Shown here one piece after another: positions 54,066-64,000 of a DNA stretch of 64,000 nucleotides. The notes under the pieces are model-generated. The model did not search any database and was not told where the DNA came from. It worked only from the letters and a program-made list of their open reading frames with translations. Made by a program: the position numbers and the translations under genes. The stretch covers positions 47,078,357 to 47,142,356 of the forward strand of contig OZ010599.1 of assembly GCA_963932145.1 (NCBI GenBank). Direction: 5' to 3'. Source of the DNA: Acanthosepion lycidas (Eukaryota > Mollusca > Cephalopoda > Sepiida > Sepiidae). Each line of letters begins with the position of its first letter. The first letter of the stretch is position 1.

Positions 54066-55103
54066 AACCTTTTAGTTTTATATAATCTACGATCTTGTTC
54101 CATCGCTCATGTCTAGAGATATCGTCTTCTTAGTTAATTATTTTTATTTAGTAGTGTTCCGTATTGCCCGCTCGTTTCCACTGAGTGCAAGTACACACTG
54201 GTCGACAGTCATGTTTTGATTGCTGCTGCTGTGGTTGAAGACTTACTGTCATTTGTCTTTTTTTCTTTATTAGCGGCTGCTATATTGTATTTATTTCTAT
54301 GCTAGTCTTACTAAAGAGGTCCTCATAGCCTAGCATATGCGCTGATACTTTCAGACGTTAAACTCTCCAGTGTTCTTCATTATCCTGTATTTTCACTTCC
54401 TTCTACGGGGGCTGATGACTACCTCTTTGCACGATCAGCCATGCCAGATTTCATTGTCTCACATTTCATTATGTCTTTTCGATGCCCCCCTCCAGCCTTA
54501 CTTTTTCATTAACACTTATAAATAGTGCAAATAATGATAACTCCTCATCCAGAAATTCAGACAAAAAAGAGACCTTGTGTGTGTGTGTGTGGGAGGGGGA
54601 GTTTACTTTTCTTTGATTGTTGTCTCAACGTGATAGAACTAATTCGGATTCGCGATCACATATTTCCTTCTAACTTGATCTACGAAGTTTTTTTTATCAA
54701 CAATCACAAATAAAAATCATTAATACTTACTTTCATCGTTAACATTTTACAAATTATTTTACTTATGCTTTGAATTCATTGATCCCTGTTGAGGATGAGA
54801 ACGGAGGTGGGGGTCATTTTTTTATGAATCTACCGAAACCACTGGTAAGGTAATCATGTGAAAATGGCTTAGAACCACTTTATTTTCCAATCTGTTTTCT
54901 GACAGTCATAACAAGGAGATATATTGTTAAGATATTTTCCAGTGAAACAGCGCTGTTCGATTTGCCTTTTCTCGGGTTGGGGCGGGGGTGAATTATGGAA
55001 CGTAAATAGCGTCACTCTTAATTCGAATTCGGTTCGTTGATTACAATTTTCCGTGTTGATAATTGTTACGCCTCTATTTATTTACTTAATTATTTACTTC
55101 CTA
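54066..55103. other. Intergenic DNA, no gene seen
   Basis: Short (TG)n at 54576-54592. Nothing else recognised. Confidence 0.4.
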
Positions 55104-55111
55104 CTTAAATC

Positions 55112-55789
55112 CAGTGGCGGAATGGGTCTAAAAATAATGATTGCCAGGAGACAATGGGGACCACCCACAACTACAATACTATCATTTAATTTTCATAAAA
55201 GATAAATAAAATTTTCTGAAAATACATATAGAAAAAAAGGATACAATTAATTTTTATGTGAAAAAATGTGTATTTCTTAATAATTACATTACTGGCAGTA
55301 GATACCAAATGTAAATGCAGAATGTTATAATTTAATTTTTTATTTATTTTTTTAATTTTAAATAATTGGTTAATATTTTTTAATAGTTTACTGCACAATT
55401 TACACAAAAACAGATAGTTCAAAAGCAAAATAGAGCAGTGCATGCAGTCCACTATATTAAAAGCAATCGTTTGTCTTCACTAGTTGATTGCTTGAATTTG
55501 CCAATAATTGCTTCTACATCCAATTCATCTAAAAATTCATTTTCAATGGATAGCAACATGTATGATTCCAAATTCTCTTTCTTAAACTTGTCTTTATGAT
55601 CTTTAGCTTTGAAAATGTCTTCTCACATTGGACTTGAGAAACTGATAGTATGCAGATGATTTTATAACGTTCTTATTAATTTTTATTACTAAAGCAGTTG
55701 TCTGTGTTTGTTTCTGTATTGCATTTTTATTTGATATCGTGCATCAGGAGGTTTCCTTGCCTTCGGACAAGCTGGCCAGTCCGCCACTG
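55112..55789 (-). mobile_element. Internally deleted hAT element, 678 bases
   Basis: The ends CAGTGGCGGAATGG and (right, reversed) CAGTGGCGGACTGG are imperfect inverted repeats, and a perfect 8-base duplication CTTAAATC flanks it (55104-55111, 55790-55797). On the minus strand it retains the C-terminal dimerisation region of a hAT transposase, so it derives from an autonomous element that lost most of its interior. Confidence 0.92.
55484..55648 (-). pseudogene. hAT transposase C-terminal remnant
   Basis: On the minus strand QCEKTFSKLKIIKTSLR (about 55630-55580) is followed, after a one-base frame change, by LESYMLLSIENEFLDELDVE and AIIGKFK, then a stop at about 55458. The usual text of the ZMYM1-like hAT group is C.ER.FSKLK.IK..LR...RL..L..L.SIE.......D...I..FA. 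This region mediates transposase dimerisation. Confidence 0.82.
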
Positions 55790-55797
55790 CTTAAATC

Positions 55798-56361
55798 TAT
55801 AAACTTCGAAAATAACCAATTAAAGTTACTTTAAAAATGACTCCTATAGATTTATTTATGCATAAATTAGTTGCAAGGATAATTTAAATAACCTTGTTTA
55901 AAATGATAAGACATATGTTCCTTTATGTTACATAATTATGCAATTTTAAGAAAATTTTCAACAATCAATTCTTTTTCTCTGATTCCATATATCCGAGCAT
56001 ACCATTATTTTTCCTTTCCGACATTTTGGATTGGTCATGTTTATGATTAAAAGAAGCAAAGTTGACTCACTCTACTTATTTGTGACGACTATCTTATGAA
56101 ATCTGGTATCTAGTGAAATTTTTATTTTGTATTAATCAAACTTAACTGGATGAATTTTTATGTTTGGATAAATCAAATTTTGGCAAATCAAATGTTTGGA
56201 TAAATCAAATTTCTCCTTTTTGCTTGAAGTTGTAGAACAACATGGTAATAACGTTCCCACTGGAAAATATTCATTTCCACCGGTCCATTTACAACCGAAC
56301 TCTCTTTTCACTTTCCAACACACGTGTTTTCTATAAACTTCCACCTATAAAGTAAGTCAAG
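55798..56361. other. Spacer, no gene seen
   Basis: A small repeat of TTTGGATAAATCAAAT occurs at about 56162-56212. Nothing else recognised. Confidence 0.35.
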
Positions 56362-56625
56362 CTTTCTCTTTGGTTGTTCCAACTCAGCGCAAGAGTGACA
56401 TGAGCGCCACCATTGTAACGATGTTATTTACCCTAACTTCTGGGTCAAGAAAAAGAAAACGAACATCCAATAACCTTGTTTAAACTTTCCATTGGGAAAA
56501 CAAATACACACATTTCTTTGGTTGTTCCAACTCTGCGCATGGCTGACTTGAGCTCGACCATTTACTAACTCATGACCAAAAAGAAAACGGACATACTTAA
56601 GAGACATTAAGAACTCTGTCTCCTT
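56362..56625. repeat. Diverged tandem duplication, about 153 bases apart
   Basis: TCTTTGGTTGTTCCAACTC followed by GCGCAAGAGTGACATGAGC (from about 56368) recurs as the same opening followed by TGCGCATGGCTGACTTGAGC (from about 56515). An AAAAAGAAAACG block follows in each copy. Confidence 0.8.
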
Positions 56626-57596
56626 GCAGTCACCATAAAAAAGGAATAAACGGTCCGTGGTATAAACCCAAGTTATTGTATGCTTCTTCTTTGTTTGCCA
56701 TATGTGAATATGCACACACCTAAAATATACATAAACACTCTTTACTTTCCAGTCTCGATAGAATCCAAAAGCGTCTACGCGTCCTTGTGGGTGATTAATT
56801 ATTTTCCGCCCTACAAACCCTTTCCCGCAGACGAAGTTTCACAAGCCTCCTGCTTGTTGTATGGCTATTTTCATAGAAATTGTTCAAATAAATTACATTC
56901 CTTTGTTCCACTAGTTCTAACATTCACTTCTAAGATCCGCCATGCACATTGTAGCGAACCACCGTCATTCTCTTCGTATTCCATTGGTGAGATGTAAGTT
57001 CCACTCGAGCAGATTCTTCCCACGAACCATTGCTTTGTGAAACCGACTCCTAAGAAGATACTTCCCCATCATTACAATCTTAAGTCTAGGTTTAACCGTT
57101 ATCTTCCCCGTATATCCCCATAATCTGTGCCTCTTACTCTGTAACCCTCTACCTCGAGTGGCTCTTGGGGCTTATCCAGGATGAACATCATTGTAAAAAC
57201 ATAATTCTCTTTAAATACATGAAACCTATAACGACTTCTTTTCATGTGCAAAATGTTATGAAAATGACTACCTTTACGTGCATACTGATATGCCAAAACA
57301 AAAATTAGATCTCGTTTGTGATGAGTCATTTTTAAAGTAAATATTCAACTTTTCGTTATATTTATTTAAATGTTGACACCAGTGATGACCACACCTATAA
57401 GCTATTGCTGAGAGCCATACACATTTGGGAGCCAAACACCCTCAGGACACAAGCAGAAATTTGGGCCATGATTTTAGTGTACAAAAGCAGTATTGGCCAC
57501 AGCTATACGCTTAGTACCACACATCTTCCGGAACTTCATTTTTTTAAATATATTTTAGTTTATCATTAGTTTTTATTCTTTAACACTAAATCATCA

Positions 57597-57600
<4 letters not shown>
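56626..57600. other. Unassigned non-AT-rich sequence
   Basis: Base composition is more balanced than the surroundings up to about 57330, which suggests an old mobile element or an LTR-like sequence, but no motif allows a call. Confidence 0.35.

Positions 57601-57658
<58 letters not shown>
57601..57658. repeat. (TA)n array
   Basis: Pure TA. Unlike other arrays here I see no Penelope-like end beside it. Confidence 0.93.
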
Positions 57659-57660
<2 letters not shown>

Positions 57661-57794
57661 TTTATCATTAACATTAATACAAAAAATAATAATTGTAGTA
57701 ATAATGACAACAATTGTAAAATAATTTGACAACAACCGTACGGTACATTAAGTAATGAAACAACTTCATTCAAACGCAAATGAAGAATTTATCT

Positions 57795-58225
57795 CCAAGA
57801 AATAAATCTTTTATTCCTATTGTGGACGCGTTTTACACGAACTTGAATAAAAGGGCAATAGTATATAATTCAGTTGCAGAGAAATTTTCGTTTCTAGCAG
57901 AGTTCCATTCTTCAGAGGAGCAACTAGGTGAGATGCAGTAACAGTAGTTATTCAAGAATATCCTGACAATTTTGATTGGAACCTGTTAGGTGAATTGAAA
58001 TATTTTCATGTTCATAAGAAGCAAAATTATCCAAACGATGAACATGTCAGCCACAAGTTTCTATATCAAATAATCTACAAAAACAAAATTCATCAAGCTT
58101 TTCCAAATGGAGAAGGTGTTTTATGATTATTTCCCTACTTGCTAATGGCTAAAAATTACTCAAGAGAAAAATGCTTCCGGAGTTTGTTCTTTATTTCCGA
58201 TCAATTATCATTTTAAGAAGCAAAA
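57795..58225 (+). pseudogene. Decayed hAT transposase fragment
   Basis: Across frames the plus strand reads FIPIVDAFYTNLNKRAIVYN, SVAEKFSFLAEFHSSEEQL, then DNFDWNLLGELKYFHVHK and LYQIIYKNKIHQAFPNGEG, followed by REKCFRSLFFIS. This is the order of the C-terminal half of the ZMYM1/hAT-type transposases (VID.....L..R...Y......F.FL..., LL..L......FPN..IALRIFL..P, S.ERSFSKLK). Several stops and frameshifts are present and no terminal repeats were found. Confidence 0.75.
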
Positions 58226-59079
58226 CGATCTGAAAATTACGATAAAAATCAAGGAAAATAGGAAAGATGAATGAAAAATTAATAATGAATAATAATTACA
58301 ATAAAGCATTGCCAAAAATAATTACTTATCAATAATTAATAATCAGTTATTTCATCGAAAGGAGAGCAGTGTACGTTGTCACATTCTATACACAGAAGAC
58401 AAAGTGCAGCCAGTCTATCAGGTTTGTTCATAGTTCATTTTTATATTCTTTTTAGCTGTAAAAAAAGATCTTCCTCCTGAGCAATTTGCAACCTGCAGAG
58501 GATCAAATAACAAGGTAAACTGTGCTCAAATTCCGTCTTCGCCTGTTGCATTTACTTTTGCACTTATACATTTAGAAAAGACATAAATCCAGCTCCCCAC
58601 CGCATCCACCAGCTATTGGTTCAGTAGCAAGGTAGAATGGGATCTCCAGCCAGTCTGAGAGAAAGAAAACTGAACTCGTGTAAAAGCAACGGGAAACCAC
58701 TACGCTATCTTTCTCAAGAGATGGGAATGGCAATTCACAAATAATCAAAAGGAATATGTGGACAGCCATGATTTCTTACGCCTTGAAGAGACATGACATT
58801 AAAAAAAAGTATTAAGTAGATAAGATTTCAGTTTTTCTTATCCCCGACATAACTTTTATTTTGCCATTGCTTAAAGCTAAATATTTTTAACAGAAAATAT
58901 AAATACTGAGGATGAAAGCTAATATACTACATAGCCAGATACAGTTCCAGATACAGTTCCAGATACAGTTCCAGATACAGTTCCTTTGGAGGAACTCCCT
59001 CCTGATTAACAACTATGTCTTCAAGTTTGTAGTCATATTTAATACGCTTAGTGAGGCTATTTAACCCATAGCTGGAGGT
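58226..59079. other. Intergenic DNA with a short minisatellite
   Basis: Four tandem copies of a 12-base unit (CCAGATACAGTT) at 58935-58984. The stretch 58560-58730 is repeat-like and shares TATCTTTCTCAAGA with 31688-31702. Confidence 0.5.
58935..58984. repeat. 12-base minisatellite, about four copies
   Basis: CCAGATACAGTT repeated without change. Confidence 0.92.
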
Positions 59080-59295
59080 TTTGAATTCAGAATAATCCTT
59101 CTCTTGGACGGCTTGACATTCAAGGCTATAGAATACAGTCTACCCTGCTATTTACCCATAGCTGTGAGAAGAGATAGATTCATACCTTTCCTATTGGCAC
59201 GTAAATGAATGAAACGAACTCGATGGAATTCGAACTCGGCACTTCGATTCCTCAGTTCGATCGGATATCCATTATTCCACCGCATCCCCAAGAAA
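59080..59295 (-). repeat. tRNA-derived SINE, family A
   Basis: Minus-strand head near 59291: GGGGATGCGGTGGAATAATG and GCCGAGTTCGAATTCCATCG. Body (plus strand) CTCTTGGACGGCTTGACATT and CTACCCTGCTATTTACCCAT match 47570-47800. Confidence 0.8.
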
Positions 59296-59433
59296 ATATC
59301 ATTTTGAATCATTAAACATGGGATTTTGCAACTTTTTTTGTTTAAGAAGGAAACCAGAAAGAAGTAATTGGCTTTAGTGTCAGGAATTAATGCTATTAAT
59401 TACAAGTATTACAGAGAGAATAGGACTACACAC

Positions 59434-59600
59434 TGTGTGTGTGTGTGTGTGTGTGTGCAGCTGTGTGTGTGTGTGCAGCTGTGTGTGTGTGTGCAGCTGT
59501 GTGTGTGTGTGTGCAGCTGTGTGTGTGTGTGCGCAGCTGTGTGTGTGTGCAGCTGTGTGTGTGTGTGCGCGCGTGCAGCTGTGTGCAGCTGTGTGTGTAT
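59434..59600. repeat. (TG)n array with regularly spaced TGCAGCTG
   Basis: TG runs of 8-18 bases are separated by GCAGC (or GCGCAGC) every 16-25 bases, nine times. The unit is thus about 20 bases. Open frames through it are Cys/Val or Thr/His repeats without meaning. Confidence 0.93.
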
Positions 59601-60019
59601 ATGTTGGCATGCGGTGGACCCTATCTAGACACTCACCTCTTTAAAACTATGTACAAAAGTAACGATTATTTTCGTTTCATAAGATCGCCCATTATTTCTA
59701 CACAGCTTGCAACAGGCAAAATAATTTTATTTCAAATTTGCCAATCAAGGTTTATTTGTTAAGGAATGACTACCAACACGGTCAGAAAGTGCAACAGGTC
59801 AGGGGAAAGAGTTGGGAACGGTGACCAACTGTAGGGCTAAGATAAGAATGTAGTTCACATGGTAATTAATGGGTCCCCTTTTTTTACTTCAATAACAAAC
59901 TAATAAGGAATAAATGAATTAAGAATACGCAATAGAGACGGAAGTGACCAACACAGAACGATTTCGTTGGTGACTGAGATCGCTGAATTAATAATAGATT
60001 ATGTTCATGCGTAAAAAGC
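59601..60019. other. Spacer, no gene seen
   Basis: Nothing recognised. Confidence 0.35.
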
Positions 60020-60115
60020 TAATAGTGCAAGGCGCATCACAGTGATGTAAGATAAACTTGTAGATCGTAAAAAGTGAGCTCGATCCTCATTGGGAGTCTC
60101 GTGACTTTGTGGTAA
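60020..60115 (+). repeat. tRNA-derived SINE fragment, probably family B
   Basis: GTGAGCTCGATCCTCATTGG (near-perfect B box) preceded by TGATGTAAGATAAACTTGT and followed by a body with GACTTTGTGG. The head is worn. Confidence 0.55.
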
Positions 60116-61230
60116 ATGTTAGTATGTGGGAATATGAAAAAATAAATAAAATAATAATAAAGAATAAAAAAATAAATTAATTTTCCCATGATCCAAGTTA
60201 TAAAGAAACTATTCCATGAGTCACTGTTTGTTGAATAAAAGATGAAAAGGGATGCTGCGTGTTCAAATAAAATGACGCTATTTATTTAACGTAAAATACA
60301 CAAAATCTTAAATGTAACTACTATCACGAAATAAAAGTTTGTATTTAGAAAGTTCTTCTCTCTGACTGAAAAGGAAATAAAAATAGTCTTTCAGTGAGGA
60401 AGAGAGAAAATAGAGTCGTGAAAAACAATGTCAAAGGCAGTCTGGTGTTGCTTTAGTGAGAAAGACGGGACGACGAGGTTGACTCGTGTCTCTTTAATGC
60501 TGCTGAATTGAATGGATGTCTTGTTTATATGGCCTCGTGTAGGCTCCAAAAGCCTATGTTTATTTAACTGGCGAGAGTTGATTTCATTGGCTATTCTTTA
60601 TTCTTATTAATTTGAAACAGAAATGTTGCGTCGAGCCTTTGCGTGGTGTGTTTATTTTAGCCATTTGATCTTTTGTTTTGAAACAGTTAACTTCCGCTTA
60701 CTCTACAAAACCAGAAAGGGTTTCTGGTTACATGTGCGATTTTATAGCTCCACTTCTGGAAAGGAGAGAAGCTTTCACTTTACACTTTTCAACAATATCG
60801 TTTGGACGTATTTTCAGCAGCAATCCTACTCAGGAAGTAGAGATTCAGCGAGGCTCAATTGAGCTTGACCATCTTTACCCGTTCTTATCCTTACTTCACA
60901 TAAATTATTTTTGAGCCAGAAATACTTAATACTCAAGAGACATTTAACTTTATTTCAATACAATCAACATAAAATAAATAGCAGAAACTCAAGTTTTTGA
61001 TATACTTCTCCTATCTACTTTGTTTATATATAAAACACGCACTTTCATCTAAAAAATATACACAAAACCTACAACATTACTAGCCATCCACAAGTAATAG
61101 TGTATTAAATTCCGTGTATTAAGGTGCATTAAATTCTGTATGGTAATGTAAATACTATATATTTTTTCTTGTCTGTAACTTTTTACTCTATAGAGTTTTC
61201 TCCCCTTGAACTAAACTGTTCTAAATGCTT
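60116..61230. other. Intergenic DNA, no gene recognised
   Basis: The stretch 60340-60860 is less AT-rich and may be a worn element; short open frames here match nothing I know. Confidence 0.35.
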
Positions 61231-61430
61231 NNNNNNNNNNNNNNNNNNNNNNNNNNNNNNNNNNNNNNNNNNNNNNNNNNNNNNNNNNNNNNNNNNNNNN
61301 NNNNNNNNNNNNNNNNNNNNNNNNNNNNNNNNNNNNNNNNNNNNNNNNNNNNNNNNNNNNNNNNNNNNNNNNNNNNNNNNNNNNNNNNNNNNNNNNNNNN
61401 NNNNNNNNNNNNNNNNNNNNNNNNNNNNNN
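61231..61430. other. Assembly gap, 200 N
   Basis: Exactly 200 undetermined bases, a round number that suggests a scaffold gap of unknown true length. Confidence 0.98.
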
Positions 61431-63203
61431 GTTATGATCGTTTCATGAGAATAAAACTGAAACCTGAAGATTTTAAATGTTAAAACTGCACAAAAACAGG
61501 ATATTAAAAAAATGAACGCAAAATTAAAGTCAGATTAAAAACACAGAGAATGAATTCCTGCAATATGTTAGTTGATTGAGACTCATAAAATCACGGATAA
61601 ATCCAAATTTATCAGACTAGATTAAAAATTTGATTGGTCCAAAAATTTTACCGAATTATCTGTTGGAATCCTTGTAGATTGAGTTCGACAGCTCAGGAAG
61701 TCAGTGCAGTGCTTCCAAAACATAGAGGAGTGCCTCCTAGGTGCGGTAGAAGAGAATAGTTGGTGAGGCGGAATGACTGAATGACAACCAAAGATTTAGA
61801 AACAGTTTTAAAAAATTCATATGCCAAAAATAAATATGATTTCAAAATTTAAAATATTATTATGGATTACTTGTAATTGGATGCATGAGTCCCAGTATAA
61901 ACAGTTATAAATAATTATTGACCGATTTTATCATTGTGATATTTTTGCATTATATCAAGTATTAAGAATAGGCTCCATAAATTGGAGGAGAGAGTTATCA
62001 ATGATAATGTTCTGACTTCGAATCCACGGTTATCACATAAAATTTGAATTGCGAGCAAATTTTCATTTTGAAAATGCACCCTAGAGAAAAAAGAAAAAGT
62101 TTGGGAACAATTGATCTAAGGGAAGGAAAACCCTGATTTTAAAGATCTGCCGTCTTGCGGCTATAGCCAAACTCGGAAAAGGCTATGGAAGTAAATCCAG
62201 ACAGAAAATACTGACTACTTTCCCAGCAACTCCTACAGATAAGTTGTCCCCAAATGCAATTCTGTGTATTCCTTTGGATCTTGTTGGTACGTCCGAGAGG
62301 AGAGGGGCACTGCCTCCATATACCATCGCCAGTCTAAAAGAAGGAAAACTCTGAATTCAAAGCAACTGCTGCCTTTTAGGTCCTGCCTCTTTAACTTCTG
62401 AGAGGAGAGACGGGGTAACCTCAATATCCTCGGTGCAAAAGGAAACGGCATGTGGCGTCGAGGGGAATGGTGAGCACAGCGGCGCAAAAGGCGCTAACTG
62501 GTTAGATGAATGAATCTGATGCAAGCTATTCAAATGTTATAATTCAGGGTAAACATGATGCCGCCATTTTTCTCAAAGATTATAAAAGGATGAAACAAAG
62601 AGTAATTTTAGAGGACATTGTTTATTCTTTATTATAAACCAAATATATTCTCATTTCAAGCTGCTACAAAAAAAATCAGATTTCAATTAATTTGTCACCA
62701 AATTACGCTAAATTGAAAACTGTTAATGATAATTTGTTTAGCATTAAGAAAAGTAAAATAATTTTCCTGATGGGAATGCCGTCTTAGCAGCATTATAGGG
62801 CCTCGAACAAAGCAATTGACGACAATTATTTTACCCGAAGAAAACAGGAAGTGAATTTGTTTATTTTGGAGTTCAGCAAATGTAGCAAGTATGACAACCC
62901 ACACAATCACTCACAGGAATAAAAATGTAAGGGGGCGATAAAATTAAACATATATTTATTGTGTTGGTATTTCCAACAAAATCAGTGTTTAAACATTAAA
63001 AACATTGAACAACAATGATTAATCAACTCAAACGTTTGAACAACATGAGCCTTGAGAAAGACAAACATTTCAACATATAAATTCCACTCAATTGGTCAAC
63101 CATACAGTGATAGCACAATATGAAACTACCATGAATTATTTATTATTAATCAAACGTTACATACAAACATTTGCAAAATTTCTTTGCAGAGTATTGCTTT
63201 ATA
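61431..63203. other. Intergenic DNA, repeat-like in part
   Basis: The stretch 62100-62480 is GC-richer, with recurring GGAAGGAAAA and CTGAGAGGAGAG-like words, and looks like a dispersed repeat, but I cannot name it. The rest is AT-rich. Confidence 0.4.
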
Positions 63204-64000
63204 TCAGGTCATCCCATAAGTTCTGTCCGAATTTTGAATAAAGAAAACAAGTGACCAAATGTTACATTTAATTACAGATTCAATCAACAATGTATTTTCC
63301 CTGATTATCTATGACTTCCTTCCATCTATTAACAAACTTACTAATTCCATTACTGCAAAATTCTTTTGGTTTTGATTCGAAGAACTCACTAATGTCAGTT
63401 TTAACCTCTTCCTGTGTTACAAAAGCTGTTTCTTCCAAATGATTCTGTAAGCTATGAAACAAATTGTAGGCTGAAGGAGCAAGATCGAGAGAATAAGGTG
63501 GATGAGGAATTTTCTCCCAAGCAAGTTCTTCGATTTTTTGGGACGTGATTCTTGCTGTGTGGGGTCGCGCATTGTCCTGATGAAACATCACCTCTTTTCG
63601 ATTCACTAGAGCAGGTCTTTTTTTCCTCGAAGCTTGGTTCAAATGCTCTAATTGCTGACAGTGTATTTGAGCGTTAATTGTTGCATTAGGTGGTAAAAAT
63701 TCAAAGTGGATTATTCCTTGGCGATCCCACCAGATTGAAAGAAGAACCTTTTCTCCATGAAGTTCACTTCTCGGCTGTGGCTGGGGTCCTTCCCCTTTAC
63801 CAAGCCACTGTCTACGACACTTAACATTTCGATAAAAGATCCATTTTTCGTCACCAGTCACAAGTCTATCCAAAAAAGGTGAAACAAGTTGGTGAGAATG
63901 GAGAGAAGAGCAGATGTCAACTCGGGATTTGAGGTTGTTTTCAGACAATTCATGAGGCACCCATTTTCCAAGTTTAGGAACTTTTCCAAGTTGTTGAAGA
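63204..64000 (-). mobile_element. Mariner transposon running off the right edge
   Basis: The left end after TA (63202-63203) reads TCAGGTCATCCCATAAGTTC, a mariner-type terminal repeat. A transposase frame on the minus strand stays open from 63280 to the window edge. The other end lies outside the window. The terminus differs from both the MITEs and the fragment at 40379, so three mariner families are represented. Confidence 0.9.
63280..64000 (-). CDS. Mariner transposase, C-terminal two thirds, third catalytic Asp lost
   Basis: The frame is open from the window edge to the stop at 63280-63282, so about 239 residues of an expected 340-350 are visible; its start lies outside. The linker WVPHELSENNLKSRVDIC is followed by the first catalytic Asp (LVTGDEKWIFY) and the second (VMFHQDNARPHTA). 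Thirty-four residues later, where the third Asp of the D,D34D triad belongs (usual DLAPSDYHLF), the sequence reads DLAPSAYNLF. Alanine there should abolish strand cleavage and transfer. The rest, including the C-terminal FVNRWKEVIDNQGKYI, is intact, so the change stands alone in an otherwise open frame. The protein would act on the element's own ends in the nucleus. Confidence 0.92.
   Translation of the reverse strand, partial: LQQLGKVPKLGKWVPHELSENNLKSRVDICSSLHSHQLVSPFLDRLVTGDEKWIFYRNVKCRRQWLGKGEGPQPQPRSELHGEKVLLSIWWDRQGIIHFEFLPPNATINAQIHCQQLEHLNQASRKKRPALVNRKEVMFHQDNARPHTARITSQKIEELAWEKIPHPPYSLDLAPSAYNLFHSLQNHLEETAFVTQEEVKTDISEFFESKPKEFCSNGISKFVNRWKEVIDNQGKYIVD

Noticed and set aside
59434-59600. 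A CRISPR-like array of spaced repeats
   Set aside because: The spacers are TG repeats of varying length, the repeat is only about eight bases, and everything else in the window is animal DNA.

Overview
The window looks like AT-rich, repeat-dense intergenic and intronic DNA of an animal. The likeliest source is a mollusc, and the density of tRNA-derived SINEs, (TA)n arrays, Penelope-like retroelements and mariner-type elements fits a cephalopod such as an octopus; that taxonomic call is inference. No operons, CRISPR arrays or prokaryotic features were seen. One 200-base assembly gap lies at 61231-61430.

The one host gene I can support is a three-exon globin on the minus strand. Its coding part is 37174-37367, 28138-28375 and 19013-19153, giving 190 residues. 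The exons join in frame with canonical GT/AG ends, and the introns sit at the two ancestral animal globin positions (B12.2 and G7.0). The CD1 Phe, distal His and proximal His are present. An N-terminal Met-Gly-X3-Thr followed by basic residues suggests a myristoylated, globin X-like membrane-associated globin. Its introns (8.8 and 9.0 kb) are filled with mobile DNA: intron 1 holds a Penelope-like element, a LINE tail, a minisatellite and several (TA)n arrays; intron 2 holds a Tc1-like transposon, a jockey/CR1-type LINE tail, a palindromic mariner MITE and a pair of fold-back palindromes next to exon 2.

Left flank (1-18.5 kb): a minus-strand Ty3/Gypsy element runs off the left edge (1-3804). 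A second, older plus-strand Gypsy element with both LTRs (5045-9402) sits inside a (TA)n array. A mosaic of Penelope-like ends and (TA)n arrays follows (9.4-10.1 kb), then mostly featureless AT-rich DNA with one SINE, a possible LTR end and a mariner MITE.

Right flank (37.4-64 kb): a Penelope-like 3' fragment, a MITE nested in an older repeat, a mariner fragment beside a LINE tail, about eight tRNA-derived SINE copies of two families, two non-autonomous hAT elements with clean 8-base target duplications, a 5S rRNA-derived retroposon, a decayed hAT transposase fragment, and a mariner running off the right edge whose third catalytic Asp is replaced by Ala.

The most interesting patterns are (1) the intact globin gene split among repeats, (2) a recurrent CTGANGA-hairpin-GAAA motif in about a dozen Penelope-like ends whose stem changes sequence but keeps pairing, and (3) the repeated abutment of those ends on (TA)n arrays.
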